A stretch of 64,000 bases of DNA from Prorocentrum cordatum (Eukaryota; Sar; Dinophyceae; Prorocentrales; Prorocentraceae). The notes below the pieces were generated by a model. It was not told the DNA's origin and did no database searches. It saw only the letters and a list, made by a program, of their open reading frames with translations. A program made the position numbers and the translations under genes. The DNA lies in the NCBI GenBank assembly GCA_963575745.1, contig CAUYUJ010015727.1, positions 215,820 to 279,819 on the forward strand. The letters are read 5' to 3'. The first letter of the stretch is position 1; each line of letters starts with the position of its first letter. This document shows, piece after piece, positions 1 to 11,396 of this stretch.

Positions 1-137
1 TTGGCATCGCTCGGACGTGTGCATATGTATTCTCTCGATGACGACCATTTAGCAGCATCTTGGTTGGATCAGCTGGCGAAGAGTAAGCGCGCGAAGCCGA
101 AAAAAGGCACGGGGAATGGACGTCCGAGCGATAGCAA
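1..137. mobile_element. Short inverted-repeat element, family A copy 1
   Basis: The segment begins TTGGCATCGCTCGGACGT and ends with a near-exact reverse complement of it (ACGTCCGAGCGATAGCAA), giving 18-bp terminal inverted repeats with two mismatches. A second, diverged copy of similar length lies at 46201-46328. No coding capacity is visible, so it looks like a non-autonomous MITE. Its left end coincides with the window edge, so the true left boundary and any target duplication cannot be judged. Confidence 0.6.
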
Positions 138-261
138 GGCAAGAGTGTCGCTTCACCAGGGTGGCCCTTGGTGGCGCGGCTTCGGGGGGCGCGGGGCGGG
201 AAGACCCAAAACACGCGGGCCACTGCTGTCGCATCGCGCGCAGTGATCGGCAAGCCGCGCA

Positions 262-636
262 CGAAAGGAGGCGGAGGAGGAGGAGGAGGAGGAGGAGGAG
301 GATGAGGAGAGGAGGAGGAGGAGGAGGAGGAGGAGGAGGGGATGAGGGGGAGGAGGAGGAGGAGGAGGAGGAGGAGGAGGAGGAGGAGGAGGAGGAGGAG
401 GAGGAGAACGAGGAGGAGAACGAGGACGAGGACGAGGACGAGGAGGACGAGGAAGGGGAGGAGGAGGACGAGGAGGAGGACGAGGAGGAGGGAGGAGGAG
501 CCGACGGGAAGAGAGAGGAGCAGGAGGAGGAGGAGGAAGACGAGGAGGAGGAGGAGGAGGAGGGACAAGAGGAGGAGGAGGAGGACGAGGGGCAAGAGGA
601 GGAGGAGGAGGAGGACGAGGAGGAGGATGGGTCACA
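262..636. repeat. Purine-rich GGA/GAC microsatellite
   Basis: Imperfect GGA repeats interrupted by GAC, GAT and GAA codon-like variants, almost free of pyrimidines except in GAC. Both strands stay open for long stretches only because of the repeat. No gene is inferred. Confidence 0.9.
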
Positions 637-639
637 CCT

Positions 640-2185
640 GTCGATTGACCTCGACACACTTCAACCCCCAGTGTGGTGTTGACGTCCTTCCAATGTCGCC
701 CCCCCCCTTCGCCCCTTCGATGTCGTTCCCCTTCCAATGTCGAGGCAGAGCAAAAAACGCGGCCTGGGGGGGTGCGGTTCGGAAGTTCCACGGTGATCGG
801 CATCAGATAGGGGGCGTGAGCAAGCAATTTGTGGAGCCTTGCTGCAACGATCCTGACCACGATCGCGAAACTGTGTTCAGATGTCCCTTCCTTGTAAACT
901 GTTCGACGGACCTTCGATGGCATGAAGGATGTGCATTTGCGGCTTTGGGAACATTCAGATGCAACACATATGAATTCATTGAAACACAAGGGATACATAC
1001 ATGAAGCGAAAGAGAGAGGATGGATATGATGAGGACTCTCATCAAATCGGCAATTATGCATTTCGAACCGGTTCCGACTTCTTGTTGCATGCGTCTTGTG
1101 CGTATTCTTTTATGTTGGGTCAATGATGCTTCCGTTCGACTGTCTTCTGTCAGCCTCGCGCGCCTTTTCTTCCTCTTCGTCTTCCTCATCCCTCCTTCAC
1201 CCTTTCTCTCTCATACGTATTCCTTTATTCATATTTGCCCCCTCTATTTCTTATCTCTTTATCTCTTTCTCTCTCTCTCTCTCTCCTTCTCTCTCCTCGA
1301 TATCTTGCTTTACCTCCTCCGGGGGAACGCCGCGGCAGTCGCGGGGACGTCGCCGTGGCGGCCCGACGTGTCCTGCCTTCCTTTACGTCGGCAGGGCCGT
1401 GCATCGTCAGGGAACGCCTATTATGTGACGCCTTCTCCGCAAGTTGATGCGCAAGCTTGTGTTGAGCACGTTTTCCGCACGCAGTGCAACCCTAAACCAG
1501 AGAAGCAAATACACAACATGCAGGCGCATTGCATGACACAGTTGTGAGGCTACTTCTGCGGAGGGCACGATGTGCCTCTAACGAGGATCCCTGCGCTTCA
1601 GGCTTGGGGTCTCGGTCAAAAAAGACGCGCTTCGGCCTTAAGTTGCTGCGGCTAAAAGCGAATTGTGAACCGATGTTTCACTTTGCCATGCAAATGCGAC
1701 GGAGGACACATGCGGACAACTCTTGTCCCCACATTTGTTTCGTTCGCGGAATGTGAGACTCATTTAGATGTTGCTACCAATCCTGCGACTCCCATGGCAT
1801 GGTACCGTCCTGTATCACAATTCGCATTGCTTGAGCTGCGCGGTAAAGTTCACTCAGGATGGTATCGGCGCGAATCCGACCTGTAGGGCAACATGAAATC
1901 GGACTTCTGTCGAGGGTCGTGGCGCTTCGGTTGCAACTCATGGGAGCCTTGTATACCCTCCCAGTTCTGTCCTTAGAGTTCATTTGCGTCGACTGGCGTC
2001 TGGTAATCGATGAGATGGCGCCGATTTGGCGCCGATTCAGCGCCGACTCGTGCCGGTCAGCGTCGGGTTCGCGGCGACCGACGTCGACGAGCGTCCATGT
2101 GGCACGAGCCAACAGTGTGGTCTTGGAGGCGCCCGTGCGCTGCCGCAGAAGTATTGGCGCCCAGTCGACCTGCAGGGGCAACCTG
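640..2185. other. No gene recognised
   Basis: Mixed-composition sequence with several chance open frames of less than about 175 codons. A pyrimidine-rich CTCTCT tract lies at about 1147-1315. I see no recognisable domain, RNA gene or terminal repeat here. Confidence 0.5.
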
Positions 2186-2191
2186 CAAGAC

Positions 2192-2240
2192 AGGAGGAGG
2201 AGGAGGAGGAGGAGGAGGAGGAGGAGGAGGAGGAGGAGGG
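2192..2240. repeat. (GAG)n microsatellite
   Basis: About 16 uninterrupted GAG triplets. Confidence 0.9.
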
Positions 2241-4440
2241 CCCTCGGCCGAGGGCCGTGGGGCCACCCCTCGGCGTGCCGCCCGCCCCCGCGCGGGGGGC
2301 TCCCGAGGTGCTCGGACGCGGGCAGCTCGGACGGCGAGGGGGACGCCGCGGCGACGGTCCGCGACGCCTACGCGCCGAGGCGCGCGCTTTTCTCGCTGAT
2401 TTTGGTGCGCCTCGGCGAGGCATCGTCGAGGTTCGAGGCATCGCCGAGGGTCGTGCGTGCCTGGCCCCCTCGCGCCGTGGGGAGATAACGACGCGAGTTT
2501 TTTTTTTTTCGGGCGAGGTTTTCGAACGTGTTTGGCCTCATGCGGTCTGCGCTGGGCCCTGGGGGCCGCTCCCTCGGGTCGGCAGCAGCGGCGGGCCAGC
2601 CGAAGGGTCGGCGTGTTTTTCCGCTCGGATGGGGCAGGCTGGACAGGGCGGGGAGGAGAAGGCACCGATATACCGCTAGCATTTCTGTGCTTTCGTCTTC
2701 GGGGCCTCCTTGTTGGAGGCCCTCGCCGCCACGGTCGGACTCGCCTTGAGAGCGTGGTAAGACAGCGCTCCCAGATACGGTCAACCCGCATAGTAAAATA
2801 AGGGTGGGCATCCGTCCCAAGGGTGCCCTCGCATCCTTGCCTCCTCGGTCCATCCTTGGCCACTTTCGGCGGCCGCGCCCCGCCCGTCAGAGCGTCGAAA
2901 TGGGCGTCCAGGGCCCCTGCACCCGCACCGCGCATCCCGATGATGCGGGCCGCCTGGCAGGTCCGGGGAGCAGCGGAGCGGCGTGGTCGGTGCCGCGCGG
3001 TGTCCCCACGGGCGGGGGCAGGCCGGCAGGCAGCCGCGGTGCGCCGGGGGAGGGTCGGGGAGGAGGAGGGGCTCGGGGGTCCCCGCGGGGGCGCGCAGGT
3101 GGCCATATCGCTCGCCGCAGTCCGGCGCCGGGGCGGGCAGGCCTCCAGAACCACCGCCCGGGGGGACGACCTGCGGGGACCACCTGCGGGGACCTCGGCA
3201 GGTGGTGGAGAGGTTCGGGCACCCATGGGGCCAAGATGTCCTGTCCACCGCCCGCTGGGGTCCCAGGGCGTCGGTTCCCCAGGCGGTGGACATGGATAGG
3301 TTCCCGCATCGCAGAGGTGCTCTTGATCCTCTCTTAAGGGGGCGGGTTGAAACCCGATCTAATTCGACGCCTTCATACTTCATGTGTGTTCCGATCTCCG
3401 ATCGATGGGTAATCGCGCTTCGAGCATTGCGGAAGATCATCGCGCATTGCGCATCGCGGGCTCTATGCGTGGTTTGGTAGGTTCGGCTGGGTCGCGCTCG
3501 GTTAGCGTTCGGTCGGTTTCGTTGCGTTCGGTTGTGGTCGCCGCATCCGTATTTACCCCGTAGTGGTCACACATTTGCCAGGGAGATTAACCCCTTTCTC
3601 CTTTCTACTCCCCCTCCTGTTTCCCTGCGCTGACGGATCTGCGAGAGGTCACAGCCAAGGCGCTGGATTCGGGAGGGGATGTGGCTTCCAGGCAGTTCCT
3701 CAGATCATGCACGTTTAAGTTGCTCTGCGCGCCGCATGTGTGGCTCACCACGCTTCGCCTCGGTGCGACACGCGCAGCACGTCCTGGCATCCAGGCGTCC
3801 TCGTTCCGAGCTTTTCCCAGCCGTCCGATCCACGAAGCTGAGCGGCGTGCTATATGCTAGCATGGCATGGCGTGTCGCAGGGGCCGTCGCCGCGACGCGC
3901 TAAGCAACAATGTTCTGACGCTTCGCGAATCCCCACCAGTTATAATTAGGCTCGCGCGTAGCCCGCCCAACCTCTTCGGATGCCGCCTGCGCTTCCGCTT
4001 GCGGCCGCGACGAAAAAAGAATCCCCATCAGCCCATCCATCAGCAATCACCAGGCGAATGGCCCTGACCAGGGGTGGGTAGCAGCATGCAGTCACGCTCT
4101 GGGAGCCTCTTGGAGTCCTCTTGGGGCGACCGCGAGGCCCTCTTTTGATGGTGCCATCTGGGAGGCCCCTGGGGGGCCCTCTTGGGGCCCGCCCGGGGCT
4201 CTCTCGGGGCAGCGTGCAGACGTGGGCACGCCGCGCACCAACCAGATGCCACTTCTTGCCTGGTGTTACGTCTTGCGCGCCGCCGAAGCAGCCGAAAGAG
4301 GGCCCCCCGACAGCCCGCTGCCGCGCCCACGGGCGCCCGCCGCGCCGCCGCCGGCCCAGACCCAGTGGCCCCCGCCCGGCTGGGCGCAGGCGTCCGCAGA
4401 GGCAGCGCCTGCCAGAGCAGGCCCGCCGGCGGACGTTTCG
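2241..4440. other. GC-rich spacer, no gene recognised
   Basis: Very GC-rich to about 3330, with overlapping open frames on both strands that look like composition artefacts. From about 3470 to 3550 there is a degenerate GGTTCG/GCGTTCGGT motif. From about 4090 to 4215 there are degenerate GGGGCCCTCTTGGGG-type repeats like those at 51.1 and 55 kb. No domain is recognisable. Confidence 0.5.
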
Positions 4441-4619
4441 CGCTTCTCGTACCCTCTTCTTCTTCTTCTGATTATAACTATTTTCCTTATTATTATCATG
4501 AGTATTCGTATGATTAAATGTATGAATCGTATTATGTTGTTGTGCCCTTATACGTGATATTAAGATTATTACTAGTACCCTGAGTACCATTATTATTACG
4601 AGTATTCTTCGTATTATTC

Positions 4620-5056
<437 letters not shown>

Positions 5057-5308
5057 GGAACGGTCTGGTTAGGGCCCCGTGGAGTGGAATACAAGAGAAC
5101 GAGGGACGAAGAGAGGAACAACAAGAGATATACCATAAAACAAACAAGGAAATGAATGCAGAAAGATATATACATAAAGGAAAGAATATAGAAAGGCAAC
5201 ATTTATGCTTCTGCCGCGCCCCTCGCAGCAGATCACAGACAGGAGTTTTCCTAATGCAAACGAGCGCGCACGCCGCGCAGCAAGCAAGTCAGCGCTGCCG
5301 CTCGCACC
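5057..5308. other. AT-richer spacer downstream of the transposase gene
   Basis: Lies 3' of the minus-strand transposase. It holds an A-rich stretch at about 5100-5200. No gene or clear terminal inverted repeat is seen. Confidence 0.4.
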
Positions 5309-6646
5309 TCAGAACATCTTCTTCACGTGCGCCCCCAGCGACTTGAATCCGTCGGCGTTGCGGAGGTTCAGCCGGTATGCCCAGCTCCACACGTAGTCTG
5401 CGATAAGCGGGTGCATCTCGTGGTCCTTCTTTGTGTTCAGCTCGCTCGGGACGAACTTGTTCAGCACCTTCCAGGTGGAGTCGATCGCCTGCGTGCCGGA
5501 CAGAGAAGACCCACCCTTGATGGCGGGCTTGATGCGCCGCACGAACTCCATGTTCTTGTGCGCCACGGACCTGTGCTTCACGCGCTTGGTCTTCTCCAGC
5601 GCCGACTTGATGCCGAGGGCGCCGTCCGAGTGGACGACGGTGCTGCCCTTCTTGGCGCGCTTCAGCAAGCCACTCTGAATCACCTCCGCCTCGCTCTCGG
5701 GCGGCGGCCTCGACTTCGGCGGCAGGCAGACGGGCGGCAACATGTGGATGAACAAGCGACCGCCGCCCCTCTTCCGCAGGCCCAGGACGCGGATGTACGT
5801 CAGGAAGTACTTGTGCTTGCTCTTGAGCAATTTCTTGCTGCAGTACTTGTGGAACTTGGCGTTCCGCGGCGACACGTGGAAAGAGCGGAGGCCGTGGCCG
5901 TCGAGCTCCAGGTCGCCGTTCACCTGCCCCCTGCAATTCTGCTCTTGCGCCACCTTCACCTCCGCGCGGCGCAACGTCTCCACGATCTTGCCCGTCGCCC
6001 ACCTCCCCGCCTCCGCGGTGCCCGCCAGGTCGTCGACGGACGGCGGCTTGATCTTGTCGGCGTCGGTGTATCCGTGCACAATGGCGGCCACCTGCACTGG
6101 GGAGAGCTTCGTGCCGGAGAACGCGGATTCCTTCATGACTTTGGTCCTAACGTGGCAGGAGTTGGAGGTGCACCTGACGTAGATCGCGCCGCGGGAGCCC
6201 CTCGCGGCCGGCTCGCTCAGAGCACCGCGCTCGCACGCGGGGCAGCACGAGAGCTTGCGAACGTAGCCCGCCTCATGCAACTTCTGGAGCGCGACGATGT
6301 TGTCGCCGCCCACCATCCCGATGATACCCGTGCCAGCCCTGCTCTTGGCGTTCAGCCTGCGGGCCGCCTTGCGGCGATCAGCCTGCGCCTTCTTGGTGTA
6401 CTGCGCCCGGGCGCGCTTCTGCTGCTGGCCGCTGCGCTTCGGCGTCTTCCGCGCCTGGGGCTTCCTCAGTTGCCCGACGCGCCTGGCCTTCAACTTCTCC
6501 TTCAAATCGCGGATGATGTGCGCCGCCTTGCTGGTGCAAGTCGTCACTGTGTGGCCGGTCTTGCCGCGCGCCGCGCACTGTCGGCCAGTCCCGCGACTTC
6601 CCATCGCAGTCGCGATCAGCGCGGCGAGGCAGGCCCAGGCGCGCAC
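5309..6646 (-). CDS. ISXO2/IS1595-like DDE transposase, intact frame
   Basis: A 445-codon uninterrupted frame. A second Met at codon 15 (6604) could also be the start. Residues 24-37 resemble a CCHC zinc knuckle (C-x2-R-G-K-T-G-H-x4-C), but the second Cys is Arg27. A basic region follows, then a zinc ribbon (C135-x2-C138 and C159-x4-C164) as usual for IS1595/ISXO2 transposases. The catalytic-like acidic residues are in LELDGHG (D249), VVHSDGA (D341) and TQAIDSTWKVLNK (D389, where this superfamily often has Glu or Asn). Such proteins cut and paste DNA. No clear element termini were found around it, so it may be a domesticated or re-inserted gene. A decayed spliced-leader-like 21-mer lies 20 bp upstream (6667-6687). 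Family call is inference from motif order. Confidence 0.75.
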   Translation of the reverse strand: MRAWACLAALIATAMGSRGTGRQCAARGKTGHTVTTCTSKAAHIIRDLKEKLKARRVGQLRKPQARKTPKRSGQQQKRARAQYTKKAQADRRKAARRLNAKSRAGTGIIGMVGGDNIVALQKLHEAGYVRKLSCCPACERGALSEPAARGSRGAIYVRCTSNSCHVRTKVMKESAFSGTKLSPVQVAAIVHGYTDADKIKPPSVDDLAGTAEAGRWATGKIVETLRRAEVKVAQEQNCRGQVNGDLELDGHGLRSFHVSPRNAKFHKYCSKKLLKSKHKYFLTYIRVLGLRKRGGGRLFIHMLPPVCLPPKSRPPPESEAEVIQSGLLKRAKKGSTVVHSDGALGIKSALEKTKRVKHRSVAHKNMEFVRRIKPAIKGGSSLSGTQAIDSTWKVLNKFVPSELNTKKDHEMHPLIADYVWSWAYRLNLRNADGFKSLGAHVKKMF

Positions 6647-6666
6647 CGCTGCAACGGGGCAGAACC

Positions 6667-6687
6667 CTAGAGCCGAAACGGCAACGT
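6667..6687 (-). other. Possible relict dinoflagellate spliced leader (decayed)
   Basis: On the minus strand this 21-mer matches the known dinoflagellate spliced-leader consensus at 16 of 21 positions by my hand alignment. It sits 20 bp upstream of the transposase start, where a leader retained in a re-inserted mRNA copy would be. It is weaker than the copy at 58704-58724. Confidence 0.45.
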
Positions 6688-6727
6688 CAGGACATCAGGA
6701 ACGCGACGTGGAATTATTAATGTTCAC

Positions 6728-7995
6728 TCCCTCAATGGATTGGATACGCGGGGCGCCCAACCCATGGGCGGTAGCCTGCGAGGCGACCTTGCCCGCGCAC
6801 TCAAACAAGAAACAGAGCTTGGAGCGTGCAATCGTCAGGAAACCGACTCCGGAATATATGATCAAACATACCTCAAGCGAGTCCCTTCGCCAATCCGCCC
6901 ATGGGTTGGACACGCAGCGGATCAAGCGCTCAATTGGATTGCGGCGCCCCAGGAGCAGAACGTAGCCGAAATGCATGCCCGATTTCCGACTGACCCCCAT
7001 GGGTTGAACTCTCCCAACTGGAGGAAGGAAACAAGCGCGGGAGTTGGGTTCCCTCAGGGAGCGGCGCGCGCGCATCTGCGCCGTAGAGAAAAATCGTATC
7101 GAGAGAGCTCGCTGTCGAGCGGATACCTTGAATCTACAGCTGAGGAAGAGCGCGAGAGGGAGAGAGAGAGAGAGAGAGTGAGAGAGAGAGAGAGGGAGAG
7201 AGAGAGAGAGAGAGAGCAGCCGCGCTCGGCGGCGCCTTGCATTCGATGGCGTCGTCGGTCCTGGCCGCGGCGACGAGGCGTCTACCTGGGCGCCGACACT
7301 GATGCTACTCATCTGTTCATCCAAATCCTTTACCCTTGACGATGCAATCAAGATATTACGCACGTCAGCGATGACGGCTACGCTGTCGTCGATCCGCCCA
7401 TGGGTTGGACATGTTGTGAGCCAAGCGCCCAACCCATGGGCGGCGCCCTAATAATGGGACGCTCACGAAACGAATGCCCGATTCCCAGTCCGCCCACGAG
7501 TTGGACTGCTTCGCCTCGTGGTCGATCCGCCCATGGGTTGGACACGCGGCGCGCCAAGCGCCCAACCCATGGGGGGCGCCCCAGGATCCGCCCATGGGTC
7601 GGGCGCGCGGCGCGCCAGGCGCCCAACCCATGGGCGGCGCCCCAGAATAGATTGCCTAGAAACGAATTCCCGATTCCGAGCCCGCCCACAGATTGGACTA
7701 CGCCGACTCATCATCGATCCGCCCATGGGTTGGACACGCGGCGCGCCAAGCGCCCAACCCATGAGCGGTGCTTCAGCAACGCAACGCCCGCAACGAATGC
7801 CAGATTGTCAGCTCGCTCATGGGTTGAACGAGTTCGTCTTATCGTCGATCATGCGTCCAATCCGTGGGCGGCGCTCCAGGAATGACTGAGTCTAGACCGC
7901 CCATGATTTGGACTGGCTCGCCTCATCGCCACTCCGCCCTTGGGTTGGGCGGGCGGCGCGTCGCGCGCCCAATCCATGGGCGGCGCTCCAGGAGT
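6728..7995. repeat. Cluster of palindromic CCGCCCATGGGTTGG repeats
   Basis: The motif CCGCCCATGGGTTGG and its reverse complement CCAACCCATGGGCGG recur many times, usually as pairs around a GCGGCGCGCCAAGCGC core (about 6745-6773, 6894-6955, 7390-7445, 7521-7580, 7583-7640, 7713-7765, 7845-7875, 7895-7985). Each pair can form a hairpin, and each arm centres on the NcoI palindrome CCATGG. Spacers between pairs share short words such as ACGAATGCCCGATTCC. The cluster begins directly upstream of the transposase gene, but no copy was found downstream, so it is not obviously the element's terminus. Confidence 0.8.
7147..7218. repeat. (GA)n microsatellite
   Basis: GAGAGA tract with few interruptions. 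Confidence 0.9.
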
Positions 7996-8370
7996 AGAAC
8001 GAATCTGAAGGACGAGTGCCCGATTCAGGAGGAAGCAGATGCAAGCAGGAAAAGATGGGAGAGTGCCACGAACCATGGACTAGCATGAAGCAGAAAGACA
8101 CTGTTGGAGGCAGGGCTGGCGGAATGGAGTAGCTTGGAGCGGCATGGAGGAGGACGAAGCACAGGAATGCCGAAACTGAGTACAGTGGCGCGGAGCGGAA
8201 CAAGAGGAGCAGGGAAGGCGGAACGGAAAACCATGAGTAGTTGGAGGAAGAGGAAAGAACATTCAAGCGGTGCGCGCTGGTCGGAGAAGCGCGCTCTCCG
8301 TCCTCCTCCCTCCTACTTCCGCCTTCCTCCTCCCGTCATCCTCCTTCCGCTTCCCCTCCTCCCTCCTTTC

Positions 8371-8393
8371 GACGACGACGACGACGATGACGA

Positions 8394-8453
<60 letters not shown>
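8371..8453. repeat. (GAC)n microsatellite
   Basis: About 25 GAC triplets with one GATGACGAG interruption. Confidence 0.9.
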
Positions 8454-8487
8454 TGCCGCTCGGAGAGCCGCACCCCGCTTCGCGAGG

Positions 8488-8842
8488 AGCGGCCGCGGTA
8501 TGCAGATTGGGAGTGGCCGGGAGGTCTGCCCTTAAAATCTAACGATCTCAGCCTGTCAGGTGGAGAACAAGCATGTTATGTTCCGGCATGCTCTGTTGCG
8601 TCATGCTCTGTTCTATCGTGCTCTGTTCTGTCATGCTCTGTTCTTTTATGTGTCTGTCCTGCATTGCTGTGTCGTGATCTGTTCTGTTCAACCTGTCATG
8701 TTCGTCGAAGGCGCGGGAGAGCGGGATAACCGGGTGTACTCGGGACAATATGGAGTCTGGCGGCCGCGGTATGCAGGGTGGGGGTGGCAGGGAGGTTTTC
8801 CCTTTAAAATCTAACGACCCCAGCCTGTCGGGTGAGGAATAA
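8488..8842. repeat. Dispersed repeat with GCGGCCGCGGTATGCAG box, copies 1 and 2
   Basis: Two boxes beginning GGCCGCGGTATGCAG (about 8491 and 8762), each continuing into a TTTAAAATCTAACGA / CAGCCTGTC segment, flank about 120 bp of degenerate CATGCTCTGTTCTG repeats. The same box follows a long TGTTATGTTCTG-type array at 63.1-63.24 kb, including the preceding CGGGACAATnTGnnGTCT. So the low-complexity array and the box travel together as one family. Confidence 0.7.
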
Positions 8843-8879
8843 GAACACAACACAATCAAAAACAATAAGAAAACCACAC

Positions 8880-10385
8880 AATCAAAAACATTAAGAAAAT
8901 CATTTTATGTCGATGAACCCTGTGAGGTTCCTAAAAAAGCCTCTTGAGTCCACGAACCCTGTGATGGTCTAAAGAAAACCTCTTGAGTCCACGAACCATG
9001 TGAGTGTCCTAAAAAAAAAGCTTCTTGGATTCACGATCGCTGTGAGGGTCTCAAAAAAAAGCAACTTGGGTTCACGAACCCTGTGAGGGTTCCAAAAAAT
9101 CCAAAAATATCCAAAAAAAAATACAATAAAACCTGTGAGGGTTCAAAAAAATCCAAAATTCAATGGTTTTCGGGTCTTCAGGCTGCCTGGACGGGCTGGG
9201 GTGGAGGCGGAGGAACTCCGAATCCACGATCTCTGTGAGAGTCCTAAAGAAAAGCCTCTTGAGTCCACGAACCCTGTGAGGGTCCTTAAAAAAAAACCTC
9301 TTCGGATCACAATCCCTGTGAGGGTTCAAAAAAATCAAAAAAAATCCAAAACAAATCCAATAAAACCTGTGAGAGTTCCAAAACATCCAAAATTCAATTG
9401 TTTTCGGATCTTGAGGCTGCCTGGGACGGGCTGGGGAGAGATACGGAGGAACGCCGAATCCACGATTCCTGTGAGAGTTCTAAAAAAAGCCTACTGAGTC
9501 CACGAACCCTGTGAGGGTCCTAAAAGAGAGCCTCTTGAGTCCACGAACCTTGTGAGGGTCCTAAAAAAAAGCCTCTTGGGTTCACGAACCCTGTGAGGGT
9601 TCCAAAAAATCAAAAAAAATCAAAAAAGATATAATAAAACCTGTGAGGGTTCCAAAAAATAAAAAAATCAATTGTTTTCGTTTTCGGTCTTCCTCCGGCT
9701 TCCCCGCCAGCCGTCCCAGGCAGCCTGAACACCACAGAACCATTGATTTTTTGATTTTTTGGAACCCTCACATGTTTTATTATATTTGTTTTTTGATTTT
9801 TTTGGGTTTTTTGGAACCCTCACAGGGTTCGTGGACTTAAGAAGCTTTTTTTTAGGACCCTCACAGGGTTCGTGGACTCAAGAGGCTTTTTTTTAGGACT
9901 CTCACAGGGATCGTGGATTCGGAGTTCCTCCGCCTCCCCCCCAGTCCGTCCAGGCAGCCTGAAGACCCGAAAACAATTGAATTTTGGATTTTTTGGAACC
10001 CTCACAGGTTTTATGGGATTTTTTTAATTTGTTTTTGGATTTTTTGGAACCCTCACAGGGTTCGTGGACTCAAGAGGCTTTTTTTTAGAACCCTCACAGG
10101 GATCGTGGACTCAAGAGGCTTTTTTTTAGGACTCTCACAGGGATCGTGGATTCGGAGTTCTTCCGCCTCCCCCTCAGTCCGTCCAGGCAGCCTGAAGACC
10201 CGAAAACCATTGATTTTTTGTTGTTTTGGAACCCTCACAGGTTTTATTGGATTTTTTTAATTTTTTTTTTGATTTTTTGGAACCCTCACAGGGTTCGTGG
10301 ACTCAAGAGGCTTTTTTTTAGAACCCTCACAGGGATCGTGGATTCGGAGTTCCTCCGCCTCCCCCCCCGTCCCGTCCCAGACTCG
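8880..10385. repeat. AT-rich 1.5-kb inverted repeat of CACGAACCCTGTGAGGGT modules
   Basis: Left half (to about 9660) repeats CCACGAACCCTGTGAGGGT followed by poly-A-rich TCCTAAAAAAAAGCCTCTTGAG. Right half (from about 9750) repeats the reverse complement, CCCTCACAGGGTTCGTGG. A longer module containing GGAGGAACTCCGAATCCACGA occurs twice on the left (about 9205 and 9440) and, reversed, at about 9912, 10147 and 10340. The centre of symmetry lies near 9700. Composition is far more AT-rich than its surroundings. No coding content. Confidence 0.85.
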
Positions 10386-10572
10386 CAGTGTTTGATTATG
10401 TGCTTTTCTTATTGTTTTTGGTTGTGTTGGTTTCGTATTGTTTTTGATTGTGATGGTTTCTTATTGCTTTTGATTGGAAGCGTTCTTGCAACCATACCGC
10501 ATCTACATTTACATCAAAATCGATATCAAAACGTGTACAGAAAAACCCACGGGGCCCTAAACAGACCGTTGG
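10386..10572. other. Short spacer
   Basis: Contains three short repeats of TTATTGTTTTTGATTGTG and nothing recognisable. Confidence 0.4.
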
Positions 10573-10574
10573 GT

Positions 10575-10715
10575 AGTACTACTACTACTACTACTACTAC
10601 TACTATTACTATTACTACTACTACTACTACTACTACTACGACTTCTACTACTACTACTACTACTACTTTTCATGCTACTACTACTACAACAACAATTACT
10701 ACTACTACTACTACG

Positions 10716-10758
<43 letters not shown>

Positions 10759-10770
10759 TTACTACGACTT

Positions 10771-10803
<33 letters not shown>

Positions 10804-10815
10804 TTACTACTACTG

Positions 10816-10876
<61 letters not shown>

Positions 10877-10914
10877 GACTACTAGTGCTAGTACTAGTAC
10901 TACTACTACCACTA

Positions 10915-10962
<48 letters not shown>

Positions 10963-11206
10963 ATCCTACTACTACTACTACTACTGCTACTACTACTACT
11001 ACTACTATTAATAATACTGCTACTACTACTACTACTGCTACTACTACTGCTACCACTACTACTACTACTACTATTACTATTACTACTATTTCTACTACTA
11101 CTACTGCTACTACCACTACAACGACAACTACTACTATTACTACTACTACTGCTACTACTACGACTGCTGCTGCTGCTACTACTACTACTACTGTTATCAT
11201 CACTCG
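10575..11206. repeat. (TAC)n microsatellite array
   Basis: About 630 bp of TAC/ACT triplets with TAT, GCT and AAC variants. Open frames on both strands across it are repeat artefacts. Confidence 0.95.
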
Positions 11207-11396
11207 TACCAGTACCTGTCTTCAACTAGTACTAGTCGTGTCACCCGTATCAGTGCTACTATTCTGATGAACAGTCGTAGGAGTCGTATTACTATTATTC
11301 GTGGTCGTATCATTGTTCTTATCATTAGTAGTCAGAGTGAGGAGGCCGAGCGGTCATTCATTGTCCCTGGGTGCGTGGTTGTTTGTTGTCGTCGTC

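Noticed and set aside
5309-6646. Bacterial contamination carrying an IS element
   Set aside because: Flanked by dinoflagellate-type TAC and hairpin repeats, with no bacterial genes, ribosome-binding sites or IS ends nearby.
5327-6670. 447-codon plus-strand frame
   Set aside because: Antisense shadow of the transposase gene; no domain pattern.
8880-10385. CRISPR-like repeat/spacer pattern
   Set aside because: Repeats vary in length and sequence, reverse orientation at the centre, and the surroundings are eukaryotic.
10146-11267. 373-codon open frame rich in Thr
   Set aside because: It lies almost wholly in the (TAC)n array; all frames on both strands are open there for the same reason.
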